Assembly (NCBI GenBank): GCA_026692665.1
Contig: JAPLOF010000050.1
Span: 1-62,930 of the forward strand
Origin: Planctomycetota bacterium
Lineage (GTDB): Bacteria; Planctomycetota; UBA1135; GCA-002686595
Reading direction: 5' to 3'
DNA length: 62,930 nucleotides
The translations under genes and the position numbers were made by a program. This document shows, in pieces, positions 53,622-61,096 of this stretch (positions are counted from its first letter, which is position 1; each line of letters begins with the position of its first letter). The notes under the pieces were generated by a model. The model was not told where the DNA came from. It ran no database searches and was given only the letters and a program-made list of their open reading frames with translations.

Positions 53622-54533
53622 TCACGACAGGCCGAGCATCCGACGCGCGTTGCCGCCGAAAACGAGCTCGAGAGTGTTCTCGTCGGCCCCGGCTTGGAGG
53701 AGCGCGCGGCGCTGCTCCTCGTGGCGATCCTGGCGCCATCCGGCCGGGAACGTGTTCGAGTCGGTGCCGAACACCACGCGCTCCGGGCCGAACACCTCGA
53801 GGGTGCGCTGGAAGACCTCGGTGAGCGTCGGCTTCGGACACAGGACCGAACGCCACGAGTTCGACGAAGACGTGTCCACGTACACGTTGTCGCACTGCGC
53901 GCCGAGGAGCATCGTCTCGCGCAGGAATCCGGCGCCGAAGTGCGGGATCACGAACCGTACGCGCCGGTGGGCGTTGGCCGCGGGCACGAGCGAGAGCGGG
54001 TTCGCGTAGTTGATGTCCGCGACGCGCGGCAGCTCGAGCAGGTCGCGCACCTTCACGACGAGCAGTCCGCAGTGCGCGTAGAGGATGGCGCCGTGTTCGT
54101 CCAGCACCTGCAGGAGAGCCTTCGCTTCCGGTCCGTCCCAACGCCAGTGGTGGAGGGCCGGGAACACGAGAGCTCCGCGCACGCGTCCCGCGGCGAGCAG
54201 GGCTCCGAGCCGGACTGCGGCGCCCTCGACGCGCGGATTCACGAGCGCGAACGCCGAGATCCGGCCCTTGGACAACGCCGCGGCCTCGCACACGATCGGG
54301 ACCTCCTCCGGCACGCTCGCGAACGTGCACAGGTGCGCGATGTCGTGGCGGTCCATCTCCGCGATCCAGCGCGCCGTGTGCTCGGCCGTCGAAGCGGGCG
54401 GCAGCGCGAACCCGGCGCGCGTGGAAACCCGTGCGAGCTTCGCGTCCACGTCACCCGTCGCCGGGGACTGCGCGGCCAGGGTCCGGAAGTACGTGTCGGA
54501 GAAGAAGTGCGTGTGGAAATCGACGATGGTCAT
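53622..54533 (-). CDS. Amidohydrolase (amidohydrolase-2 family)
   Basis: The 303-residue TIM-barrel hydrolase begins MTIVDFHTHFFS with the metal-binding HxH. It also has HIAHLCTFASVP-type strand, ALVNPRVEGAAVRLG, ILYAHCGLLVV, VRFVIPHFGAGFLRET and VVFGTDSNTFPAGW with the final Asp. This layout matches the ACMS-decarboxylase/amidohydrolase-2 family. Substrate unknown. It sits 14 bp downstream of the FkbM methyltransferase on the same strand. Confidence 0.88.
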   Translation of the reverse strand: MTIVDFHTHFFSDTYFRTLAAQSPATGDVDAKLARVSTRAGFALPPASTAEHTARWIAEMDRHDIAHLCTFASVPEEVPIVCEAAALSKGRISAFALVNPRVEGAAVRLGALLAAGRVRGALVFPALHHWRWDGPEAKALLQVLDEHGAILYAHCGLLVVKVRDLLELPRVADINYANPLSLVPAANAHRRVRFVIPHFGAGFLRETMLLGAQCDNVYVDTSSSNSWRSVLCPKPTLTEVFQRTLEVFGPERVVFGTDSNTFPAGWRQDRHEEQRRALLQAGADENTLELVFGGNARRMLGLS

Positions 54534-54547
54534 GGGTGCGGTCGCTC

Positions 54548-55384
54548 TCAGGCTTCACGCCACGAGCGCCACTGGGAGCGAGCGTAGTCGAGCGCTCCGC
54601 CCACGTGGAAGGGCAGCCCGCGCGTTCCATACAGGTCGAGCCCGCCCTTCACCGGATCGCGCGCTCTCGCTTGCCGGAGGATCCGCTCGGCGCCCATCGG
54701 ATAGGGAGCGGCGGTCGCCTTGCCGATCTTGAAGCCCTGCTCGTGGAGGAAGGCGAGCAACTGCTCCGGAGTGCCGCCTCGCAGGGCGTAGGGCCAGAAC
54801 TCGAGGAGCAGGGCCACCGCGGGGCTCGCGTCGAGGAGGGCCCGCGCGCCCTGCAGCGCGTGCCACTCGGATCCCTGCGTGTCGATCTTGAGCACGCGCA
54901 CGGGCCCCCGCACGTGGTCGTCGACGCGCTCGACGGCGATCTCGAGCTCGCGTCCGGCGCCCATGTCGGCCGGGCGCCCGGCGGCCGCGTCGAGCAGCCG
55001 ATTGTCGCCGAAGTTCGCGCTGGCGAGGGCGATGCGCGCCGTTCCGCGCGCGGAACCCGCCGCGGCGCGGTGCACGATGGCGCGGCCCGATCCGAGGCGC
55101 TCGGCGGCGCGCGCGTTGCGTTCGAGGACGTCGGCGATCCAGGGGACGGGCTCGAACGCGTGCACTTCGCACCCGCGGAGGATCGCGTGCACGGTGAACC
55201 AGCCCACGTTCGCGCCCAGGTCGACGACCCGCGCGCCGGGCAAGAGGTGCGCCAGGAAGAGCCGTGTCTCGTGCTCCTCCCAGGAGCCGCGCTCGATCGA
55301 CGGACCGATGATCGTGTCCGCGGCGAGCACCTCGAACTCGAGGCCGCTGCCCTGGAGCTTCACCTTGCGCGTCGCGTTCTCCAT
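54548..55384 (-). CDS. FkbM family methyltransferase
   Basis: The 278-residue SAM enzyme has the Rossmann motif VVDLGANVGWFTVHA, HAFEPVPWIADVLERNA, ANFGDNRLLDAA and the FkbM hallmark VRVLKIDTQGSEWHALQG. The family methylates hydroxyl groups of sugars or natural products. It is adjacent to an amidohydrolase, but no biosynthetic cluster is evident. A hairpin lies between this gene's start and the pseudopilin gene upstream. Confidence 0.88.
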   Translation of the reverse strand: MENATRKVKLQGSGLEFEVLAADTIIGPSIERGSWEEHETRLFLAHLLPGARVVDLGANVGWFTVHAILRGCEVHAFEPVPWIADVLERNARAAERLGSGRAIVHRAAAGSARGTARIALASANFGDNRLLDAAAGRPADMGAGRELEIAVERVDDHVRGPVRVLKIDTQGSEWHALQGARALLDASPAVALLLEFWPYALRGGTPEQLLAFLHEQGFKIGKATAAPYPMGAERILRQARARDPVKGGLDLYGTRGLPFHVGGALDYARSQWRSWREA

Positions 55385-55422
55385 CGGGGTCGAGATGCTA
55401 ACGGGATGGCCTGCAAAGCAGA

Positions 55423-55451
55423 ACGCCAGAGCGGTCGTTCCGCCCTGGCGT
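55423..55451 (-). terminator. Terminator-like hairpin after the first pseudopilin gene
   Basis: ACGCCAG (55423-55429) pairs with CTGGCGT (55445-55451), with an inner GCGG/CCGC and a 5-base loop. On the minus strand it is followed by TTCTGCTTT. It lies 33 bp after the pseudopilin stop and 39 bp before the FkbM gene start. Confidence 0.65.
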
Positions 55452-55483
55452 CGCGGGATCGAGTGCTCGACCGCCTGGATCCG

Positions 55484-56002
55484 TCAGTTCTTCTCGGCCG
55501 CGCCGCCGCCGGTCACGAACGCCAGCTCGGTCGACCAGTTGCGGTCGGTGCAGCGGAAGTAGCCCTTGTTCTTGGCTGCGAACGCGGAGGTCTCGAACGC
55601 CTTCACGCCCAGCACGTAGAACTTGCCGTCGCCTTTGCAGCCGGCGGTGCCCTTGTCGTAGAGGTAGTAGGAGTAGAAGTAGGTCGCGTCGTTCATCGGA
55701 TCGCGCGCCACCTCGGGCAGGTAGCCGTACTGGACGAGCTCGGGCACGAAGTCGCCGTCGTTGCTGACGTCCCAGCCTCCGTAGCTCGCGTTGGGCTTCG
55801 CGTCCGGGTAGCGCTGCTTGTCCACGAAGAATTGCTCGACCGCGGACTGGACACCCTTGATGTCCGACAGGCGACGGGCATCGCGCGTCTCGGCCATGTG
55901 GTTCGTGACGCGCGGGATCAACGCGCCCGCGAGGATCGCGAGGATCGAGATCACGACGATCAGCTCGATGAGCGTGAAACCCTTCTGTGAGCGGGGGAGC
56001 AT
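55484..56002 (-). CDS. Type II secretion/type IV pilus pseudopilin (PulG-like)
   Basis: The 172-residue protein has the prepilin-peptidase site KGFTLIELIVVISILAILAG, with the cleaving Gly, Phe+1 and Glu+5, at residues 8-27. A PulG-like C-terminal domain follows with DIKGVQSAVEQFFVDKQRYPD and DGDFVPELVQYGYLPEVARDP. It would be assembled into a pseudopilus at the cell envelope. No other secretion genes are next to it. The last part carries Cys residues that may form a disulfide. Confidence 0.9.
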   Translation of the reverse strand: MLPRSQKGFTLIELIVVISILAILAGALIPRVTNHMAETRDARRLSDIKGVQSAVEQFFVDKQRYPDAKPNASYGGWDVSNDGDFVPELVQYGYLPEVARDPMNDATYFYSYYLYDKGTAGCKGDGKFYVLGVKAFETSAFAAKNKGYFRCTDRNWSTELAFVTGGGAAEKN

Positions 56003-56510
56003 GCTGAATTCCGTGGGGGTGCTTTCGAACGGGGGATTCGGCCCGGCGGAATCTGGACGGGGACGTCCAGACCCACGCTCGAGGGGACCTCGGGCCTCCC
56101 CGGGTTATCGGATGAGGCCGACCAGGACCTTTGACGCTGCCCGGCTGTCGAGAGGTGAGGACCGTGCCTGCAGGGCCCCACGCCCACCGCCGGAGCCCCA
56201 GGCTCCCGTTCCAGGACGATCTCTCGCGCGGGGCCGATGTCCCCGTTCTCGACATGGATCCGGTCTCGATCGCGTCGTGGCACTCGAGGACGAAGAACGG
56301 CCGCGCACCCGGAAGCCGTTCCTCTCCCTGCTCGGGCCGGCGCTCCAGATCGGAGCTCGTCGACTGCTCGTCCACATCCCGGCCACGGCCCGGGTCCCGA
56401 TCCTCGACCTGTGTGAGAACCGGCAGTGAGGCGGCGGCTCAAGTGCTGGCCGCCCGAGAGCCGATGCTCGCTCGCCGGTCCACACGCTTCCGGACCGCGA
56501 GGATCCTCCG
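56003..56510. other. 508-bp region between divergent pseudopilin genes
   Basis: It must hold both pseudopilin promoters, but no clear -35/-10 pair is visible. A plus-strand reading frame from ATG 56112 to 56429 (105 codons) has a charged N-terminus and an ending ALQIGARRLLVHIPATARVP. It lacks a good Shine-Dalgarno and has no recognised family, so it is at most a weak candidate gene. The 3' end carries AGGATCCTCCG, a Shine-Dalgarno for the gene at 56511. Confidence 0.5.
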
Positions 56511-57335
56511 ATGCGCACTCTGCACCCCGCTCCGACCGCTCGCGGCGGCTTCACGCTACTCGAGATCCTGATCGTCGTCGCCGTCATGGCGATGCTCGCC
56601 GGGGCGGCGATCCCCGTGGCCTCGAAGGCGCTCTCCTCGGCGGCGCGCAAGGCGACTCGGGAGGAGCTCGTGCAGCTCGGGACCGCGGCGCAGGAGTACT
56701 TCCGCGACACCGGCGTCGCGCCCGCGCAGATCCTCGACCTCGAGCGGAAGGGCGACGCGGACGGTTGGGCCGGGCCGTATCTCGCCGGCGCCATGCAGGA
56801 CCCGCTGGCCACGAGCTCGGGCTACACGACGGATGCCTGGTCGCGGGCCTACCGCGCCAAGACCACCGGCGACGTCATGACGATCACCAGCGCTGGCCCC
56901 GATGCCGCGCTCGACACCGACGACGACGTGCGCATCCAGGTCGACTTCACCCCGATCCGTCGCGAGGAGACGCTCGCGGACCTGAAGACCATCAACCAGG
57001 CGATCACGCTCTACAACGGCCTGCACGGCGCCGACCAGCCCTTGCCGGGCACCTGGAGCAAGGCGCTCGGGATGCTGGTCACCGCGGGCTTCCTGCCCGA
57101 GGCGGAGTCCTACACGAACGACGCGTGGGGCAACGCATACGTCGGCGATCCGGACGGCAAGTCGCCGCTGGTGCGTGCCGCTTCGACGTCCATTGCGAAC
57201 ACGAGCTCGCAGAGTGGCAGCTCCGGTTCGGGCTCGGGTCCGCAGGATGCCAAGTCGGGCGGCTCGTCGAAGAGCGGGAAGGGTGGAACCAACCCGCCGC
57301 CGAACGCGCAGGGCAACTCGAAGAAGAAGGGCTGA
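56511..57335 (+). CDS. Pseudopilin with duplicated globular domain
   Basis: The 274-residue protein has a prepilin site GGFTLLEILIVVAVMAMLAG (Gly 13 before Phe+1, Glu+5). Two PulG-like modules follow: residues about 45-125 (EELVQLGTAAQEYFRDTG ... TTDAWSRAYR) and about 140-210 (LADLKTINQAITLYNG ... TNDAWGNAYV). A Ser/Gly/Lys-rich tail (about 215-274) ends NSKKKG. Normal pseudopilins carry one module, so this is a duplicated form. The start follows AGGA. Confidence 0.85.
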   Translation: MRTLHPAPTARGGFTLLEILIVVAVMAMLAGAAIPVASKALSSAARKATREELVQLGTAAQEYFRDTGVAPAQILDLERKGDADGWAGPYLAGAMQDPLATSSGYTTDAWSRAYRAKTTGDVMTITSAGPDAALDTDDDVRIQVDFTPIRREETLADLKTINQAITLYNGLHGADQPLPGTWSKALGMLVTAGFLPEAESYTNDAWGNAYVGDPDGKSPLVRAASTSIANTSSQSGSSGSGSGPQDAKSGGSSKSGKGGTNPPPNAQGNSKKKG

Positions 57336-57370
57336 ACGACACGGCCCCGGCGGACTATCCTCTCCGCCTC

Positions 57371-57892
57371 ATGGAACGCTGGTCGATCGATCTCGCGAAA
57401 GAGAACTTCAAGTTCTCCGCCGCCCACTTCCTCATCTTCCCGGACGGCAGCGCGGAACGGCTGCACGGACACAACTACCGGGTGTTCGTCGAGATCGAGG
57501 CGCGTCTCTCCGTGCACGGCCTCGTCCTGGACTTCAAGGCCGTCAAGCCCGTCGTGCGCGAACTCTGCGATGAGCTCGACGAGCACTGGCTCGTCCCGGG
57601 CGAGCATCCCGTGCTGCGGCACGGCGAGCGCGAGGACGGCACCGTCGAGGTGCGGTACCTCGACCGCTACTACGCGGCGCCGCGCGAAGACGTCATCGTC
57701 CTGCCGATCAACAACACGAGCTCCGAGAACCTGGCCTCGTGGTTCGGGCGCGAGCTGCGCAGCCGGCTCGCCGATCGTTTCCGCGACGTCGAGATCCTCT
57801 CGCTGCGTCTCGCGGTGGAGGAGACCAGCGGACAGCGCGGCGTGTACCACTTCGACCTCGCCTCGGAACCCGAAGCGGCCGAGTCGCCCTGA
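57371..57892 (+). CDS. 6-pyruvoyltetrahydropterin synthase family, PTPS-III-like
   Basis: The 173-residue PTPS/QueD fold protein has the zinc histidines FSAAHFL and LHGHNY. The catalytic Cys of QueD/PTPS is absent; the sequence before HGH is SAERL, with Glu two residues ahead of HGH. Glu replacing Cys is the mark of PTPS-III, which makes 6-hydroxymethyl-dihydropterin and can replace FolB in folate synthesis. The window also contains pabB-pabC of the same pathway. QueD activity (queuosine) is less likely. It ends within a tandem repeat array. Confidence 0.8.
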   Translation: MERWSIDLAKENFKFSAAHFLIFPDGSAERLHGHNYRVFVEIEARLSVHGLVLDFKAVKPVVRELCDELDEHWLVPGEHPVLRHGEREDGTVEVRYLDRYYAAPREDVIVLPINNTSSENLASWFGRELRSRLADRFRDVEILSLRLAVEETSGQRGVYHFDLASEPEAAESP

Positions 57893-57941
57893 TTCGGGGT
57901 AGTCCAGATTCGGGGTAGCCCAGATTCGGGGTCGCCCAGAT
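57890..57941 (+). repeat. Three 16-bp tandem repeats overlapping the PTPS stop
   Basis: Units start at 57890, 57906 and 57922 with consensus AGATTCGGGGTAGCCC. The first begins with T, so the TGA stop codon of the PTPS gene is the first triplet. A partial AGAT follows at 57938. CGGGGTC in the last unit can pair with GACCCCG near 57950. Confidence 0.85.
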
Positions 57942-58023
57942 GAGGCGGGACCCCGATCCGCCTCACGGCCGACCGGGGCCCTCGCGCGCGGCCTTCCCTG
58001 CGCCGCAATCCCTCGTTCGAACT

Positions 58024-58046
58024 GGACCGCTCATGCTGGTCCTTTT
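58024..58046 (+). terminator. Weak intrinsic terminator for the PTPS gene
   Basis: GGACC (58024-58028) pairs with GGTCC (58038-58042), followed directly by TTTT (58043-58046). It is on the plus strand about 130 bp after the PTPS stop, just before the end of the convergent gene. Confidence 0.5.
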
Positions 58047-58050
58047 CCCA

Positions 58051-58395
58051 TCACGGCTGACCATCCCCCATGGTCTCGCTCTCCACACTCCGGACACCCG
58101 CGCGGTACGTTCCCGTCCGCGCGACGTCCGGTGTTCCGTTCGGGAGCCAGAACTCCCACGCGCCCTCCATGCGGCCGTCGCGCACGACGCCTTCCGCCTG
58201 TTTCGTGCCGTCCGGGTACCAGCGCTCCGAATGCCCCGAGGGCACCCCGTCGCGCGTCTCGCTCCGCGACTGCAGCTTCCCATTCGCCCAGTACGTCGTG
58301 CGCTCCGCGGGACCGGGCGAGCGCAGGCCCTGCGTCGCTCCGACGACACCCAGGCCCAGCAGGCCGGACAGGAGCAGGATCGTGTTCCACTTCAT
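58051..58395 (-). CDS. YwqK/MORN-like repeat protein
   Basis: The 114-residue protein starts at ATG 58395 with a hydrophobic N-terminus (ILLLSGLLGLGVVGATQ), then MORN-like turns: RTTYWANGKLQSRS, VPSGHSERWYPDGTKQAEG and MEGAWEFWLPNGTPDVART. The start overlaps the stop of the HExxH lipoprotein (ATGA). The repeats match those of 53094-53603, but this protein has fewer. No signal cysteine is seen, so it is perhaps membrane-anchored or secreted. Confidence 0.75.
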   Translation of the reverse strand: MKWNTILLLSGLLGLGVVGATQGLRSPGPAERTTYWANGKLQSRSETRDGVPSGHSERWYPDGTKQAEGVVRDGRMEGAWEFWLPNGTPDVARTGTYRAGVRSVESETMGDGQP

Positions 58396-59567
58396 CGCGC
58401 CCCCTCGGACGCCGGCCCGCCCGTCGGCTTCCCGGCGAGCGCGCGATTTCGCAGGTTCCAACGCTCCGCGCTCTCGGCCTCGAGCCGCGGGCGCAGGGCC
58501 GTCAGGTCCAGGATCTGCACGACGGCGTCGCGGCTCCCCGGGATCGAGATCCTGCCGCGCACCCCGGCCAGGTCATCCCAGGCCTCGAGGTCGCTCCCGA
58601 GGCCGAGCAGGTTCGCGACCGGCTCCACGAGCGCCCCCGGGTGGAGGCGCAGGATCTCGCGCAGTTCGGCGGGCCCCAGTCCCTCGAGGATCGCCGCCAG
58701 GTAGCTCTCCCGGGCCGGCTCGAGGTCGGCCGCGGCCAGGAGGCTCCCCGCCGGGATCGACTCGAGGCCGTCTCGTTCCGCCGCCTGACAGAGGCCGAGG
58801 AGCCCTTCCAGGCCGCCGCGCGCCGCGATGCGCTCCGCGACCAGGAACCCGAGGCCGTAGAACGCGCGCCGAGCGCCGGCCGTGGCGCGCGAAGTCGAGA
58901 GTCCCGCGCGCACGACGAACACGTCCCCCGGATCGACGGTCTCCGGCTCTTCCGCGACGATCCGCAGGCGCGCTTCGAGGCCGCGTGCGGTGAGCGGCCC
59001 GTCGCTCGCGTCCTCGATCCAGAGCTCGACATCCAGGGGCAGTCCCCCGATCGCCGCCGCCGCCGTCGCCAGCCGCCCCGCGCGCAGACGCGCGGCCGCG
59101 CCGGGCACGAGCCGCGCCGCGACCAGGTCGCACAGGCCTTCCTCCAGGGTGCCCGGCAGCCGGTCCCAGACGGCGTCGAGGCTCGCGTGGACCAGCTCGT
59201 GCGCCAGCGTCCGGTGGACCTGCTCGGCGGAGTCGCGCAGGTGGATGCGCCGCACGCCTTCGGCCCAGAAGCCGTCCGTGTCGCTGTAGGTGGAGGCGCG
59301 CAGGCTGTAGAGCGTCGGCGTCTGTTGGAGCCAGACCTCGAGCGGCTCGAGGTGCGCGCCCGGAACCGTCTTCACCACACGCGGGGCGAGCTCGTCGAAA
59401 GCCCGGGCGATGTCCTCGGCCCGCGCGCGCGTCGCGGCGCGCACGGTGCCGAGGCGAGCGCTCGCGGACTCGGCCGGCGGCTGCGCGAGACACGCAGAGA
59501 GGCCGAGCAGGGCGGCCGCCAGGGCGAGGACGCGCGCCGCTCGCCCCGCGGAAGCGGGGCAGTGCAT
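58392..59567 (-). CDS. HExxH metallopeptidase-like lipoprotein
   Basis: The 391-residue protein has a lipoprotein signal (LALAAALLGLSACLAQ) and a gluzincin-like zinc motif HELVHASLDAVWDRLPGTLEEGLCD. The His residues and the downstream Glu fit HExxH plus a third ligand. A PPTLYSL region precedes it and the C-terminus is mixed helix. It might be a peptidase at the cell surface; the family is uncertain. It overlaps a YwqK-like gene, as the sulfatase-like lipoprotein does at 53094. Confidence 0.78.
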   Translation of the reverse strand: MHCPASAGRAARVLALAAALLGLSACLAQPPAESASARLGTVRAATRARAEDIARAFDELAPRVVKTVPGAHLEPLEVWLQQTPTLYSLRASTYSDTDGFWAEGVRRIHLRDSAEQVHRTLAHELVHASLDAVWDRLPGTLEEGLCDLVAARLVPGAAARLRAGRLATAAAAIGGLPLDVELWIEDASDGPLTARGLEARLRIVAEEPETVDPGDVFVVRAGLSTSRATAGARRAFYGLGFLVAERIAARGGLEGLLGLCQAAERDGLESIPAGSLLAAADLEPARESYLAAILEGLGPAELREILRLHPGALVEPVANLLGLGSDLEAWDDLAGVRGRISIPGSRDAVVQILDLTALRPRLEAESAERWNLRNRALAGKPTGGPASEGAR

Positions 59568-59626
59568 GGCGGGAAGACCTCATCGAAAGCTACCCCGGGG
59601 TGGCGGGCGAGGTCGTCCCGAGCCGT

Positions 59627-60319
59627 TCAGTCGGCCGCGGGAACCCAGGCCTGCGCGAGGACGCCGCGGTCCGGGTCGATCACGAAGAACCGGGTCAGCC
59701 GGGGCGCTCCTCCGCGCTCCGCCGGCCGGCGGTACTTCTCGAGCAGCGGGCCGGGCGCGCGTGCCGGAAGCGACGGGTGGTCCGCGGCACCGACGGCGAC
59801 CGTGTCCGCACCCGCGGCCAGCGCCGCGTAGATCGGCGTCGCGCGCACGTCGAGCCGATAGCTCGCATCGCCCGCGGCGGAGACGACGACGACGTGGAAC
59901 GACTGGCTGTAGACCGTGAACGTGCCGCGCTCGGACGAGGAGGGCGAGTCGAACACGCCCACGAACTCGTCGAGCAGCGGGTCGTAGATCCACACGTCGA
60001 GGTCGGCGCAGGCACAGCCCGCGTCGAGCGTGAAGTCGACGACGATCGGCCCCGTGGCGGTGAAGGCGAAGCCGTCCTGCGGATCGTAGGCATCGTCGCG
60101 GACCGAGCCCTCGATGCAGACGTGCTCGCCCGCCGACAGAGTGCCGAAGTCGTCGGCCGTGAACGCGTCGTCGTTGGGTTCGGCCTCGGAGTACACGGGG
60201 TCACCGGGGACCGTGACCACGACCTCGGCCGAGCCGTGGCAGGCGGCCAGAGCGCCCAAGGCGACGGCGGCGAAGGGGGCGTGGCGGCTGGACGTGAAAC
60301 CGGGGGATCGTGCGTTCAT
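59627..60319 (-). CDS. Lipoprotein with PPC-like beta domain
   Basis: The 230-residue protein starts at ATG 60319 with signal AAVALGALAACHGS. The body has the DUF/PPC pattern: EAEPNDDAFTADDFGTLSAGEHVCIEGSV, DGFAFTATGPIVVDFTLD and VYSQSFHVVVVSAAGDASYRLDV. Pre-peptidase C-terminal domains bind substrates or anchor secreted enzymes; here it stands alone. The tail includes LTRFFVIDPDRGVLAQAW. Function unknown. Confidence 0.75.
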   Translation of the reverse strand: MNARSPGFTSSRHAPFAAVALGALAACHGSAEVVVTVPGDPVYSEAEPNDDAFTADDFGTLSAGEHVCIEGSVRDDAYDPQDGFAFTATGPIVVDFTLDAGCACADLDVWIYDPLLDEFVGVFDSPSSSERGTFTVYSQSFHVVVVSAAGDASYRLDVRATPIYAALAAGADTVAVGAADHPSLPARAPGPLLEKYRRPAERGGAPRLTRFFVIDPDRGVLAQAWVPAAD

Positions 60320-60381
60320 GGCGGGGGCTCCGAGGCGAGTGCACCCAGGCGAGTGCATGCGGGGAGCGCAAGGGCCGTGCC

Positions 60382-60405
60382 CCCCCGGCGCCCGGGCGCC
60401 GGGGG
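60382..60405 (-). terminator. 24-bp perfect palindrome after the alkyltransferase-like gene
   Basis: CCCCCGGCGCCC (60382-60393) is followed at once by its reverse complement GGGCGCCGGGGG (60394-60405). A hairpin with a CCGG loop would form. It lies 22 bp past the minus-strand stop; no T-run follows. Two copies of AGGCGAGTGCA precede it at about 60332 and 60347. Confidence 0.55.
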
Positions 60406-60426
60406 CGGCCCCGTCCCATGCCGAGG

Positions 60427-60990
60427 TCAGCGGGAGGTCCGGCGTGTCCCACCCGGGGAGCGCCCGGGGCCGTCCGGCCGCGGCACGGCGTTCCGCGCGG
60501 GCCGGGGCTTCGCCGTCGTCTGGCGCGCTTTCGGATCCGGGGCCCTCGAGAGCGGTGGCGCGGGCGCGAAGTAGAACCCGCGTTCCAGCGTCTGCTCCGC
60601 ATCGCGCAGGACTTCGACGCGCAGGGGATCGAGCGCCCCGAGGCGCTCGTCGTCGCAATCGTAGAGCGCGCGACTGCGCCAGCTCCCGACGAAGCGCGCG
60701 CGGCGCCGCCGAGCCCAAGCCCGGATCTCCTCGTCCGCCCGCGGACGTGCCCCCTCCGCGCGCAGGCGCTCGAGTTGCACCGCGGCCCGATCCGGATCGG
60801 GAGCCAGGGCCCCGTCGCTGTGCACGATCCGGTGCCAGGGCCGGGGGTCGTCACTCGGTACGGCCGCGACCGCGCGTCCCGCGGCGCGCGCAGCGGCGGG
60901 GCGCCCGGCGAGCCGGGCCAGTTCGGCGAACGACGCCGTGCGACCGGCGGCCACGCGCCGCAGCGCGTCCAGGTAGGGATTGGGTTCCAT
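60427..60990 (-). CDS. Alkyltransferase-like protein (ATL, MGMT family)
   Basis: The 187-residue protein starts at ATG 60990. The MGMT DNA-binding core is clear: VAAGRTASFAELARLAGRPAAARAAGRAVAA. The active-site PCHR of methyltransferases is PWHRIVHSDG, so Trp replaces the alkyl-accepting Cys. That is the hallmark of ATL proteins, which bind O6-alkylguanine and recruit nucleotide excision repair. The C-terminal half is Arg/Pro-rich, longer than typical ATLs (~110 aa), and its role is unclear. It is divergent from miaB. Confidence 0.85.
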   Translation of the reverse strand: MEPNPYLDALRRVAAGRTASFAELARLAGRPAAARAAGRAVAAVPSDDPRPWHRIVHSDGALAPDPDRAAVQLERLRAEGARPRADEEIRAWARRRRARFVGSWRSRALYDCDDERLGALDPLRVEVLRDAEQTLERGFYFAPAPPLSRAPDPKARQTTAKPRPARNAVPRPDGPGRSPGGTRRTSR

Positions 60991-61096
60991 GGGTGTCCTC
61001 CATCCCCGTGACGTTCGGGATCCGCGCGGGTCGCAGGGGATCCGTGACTTTTTTCGCGTCTCCGGCGATCCTCTCGGGCTCGCGATCCCGCCTCCG

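Noticed and set aside
56112..56429. Possible 105-codon gene between the pseudopilins
   Set aside because: No ribosome binding site and no family; kept only as a note in the intergenic entry.
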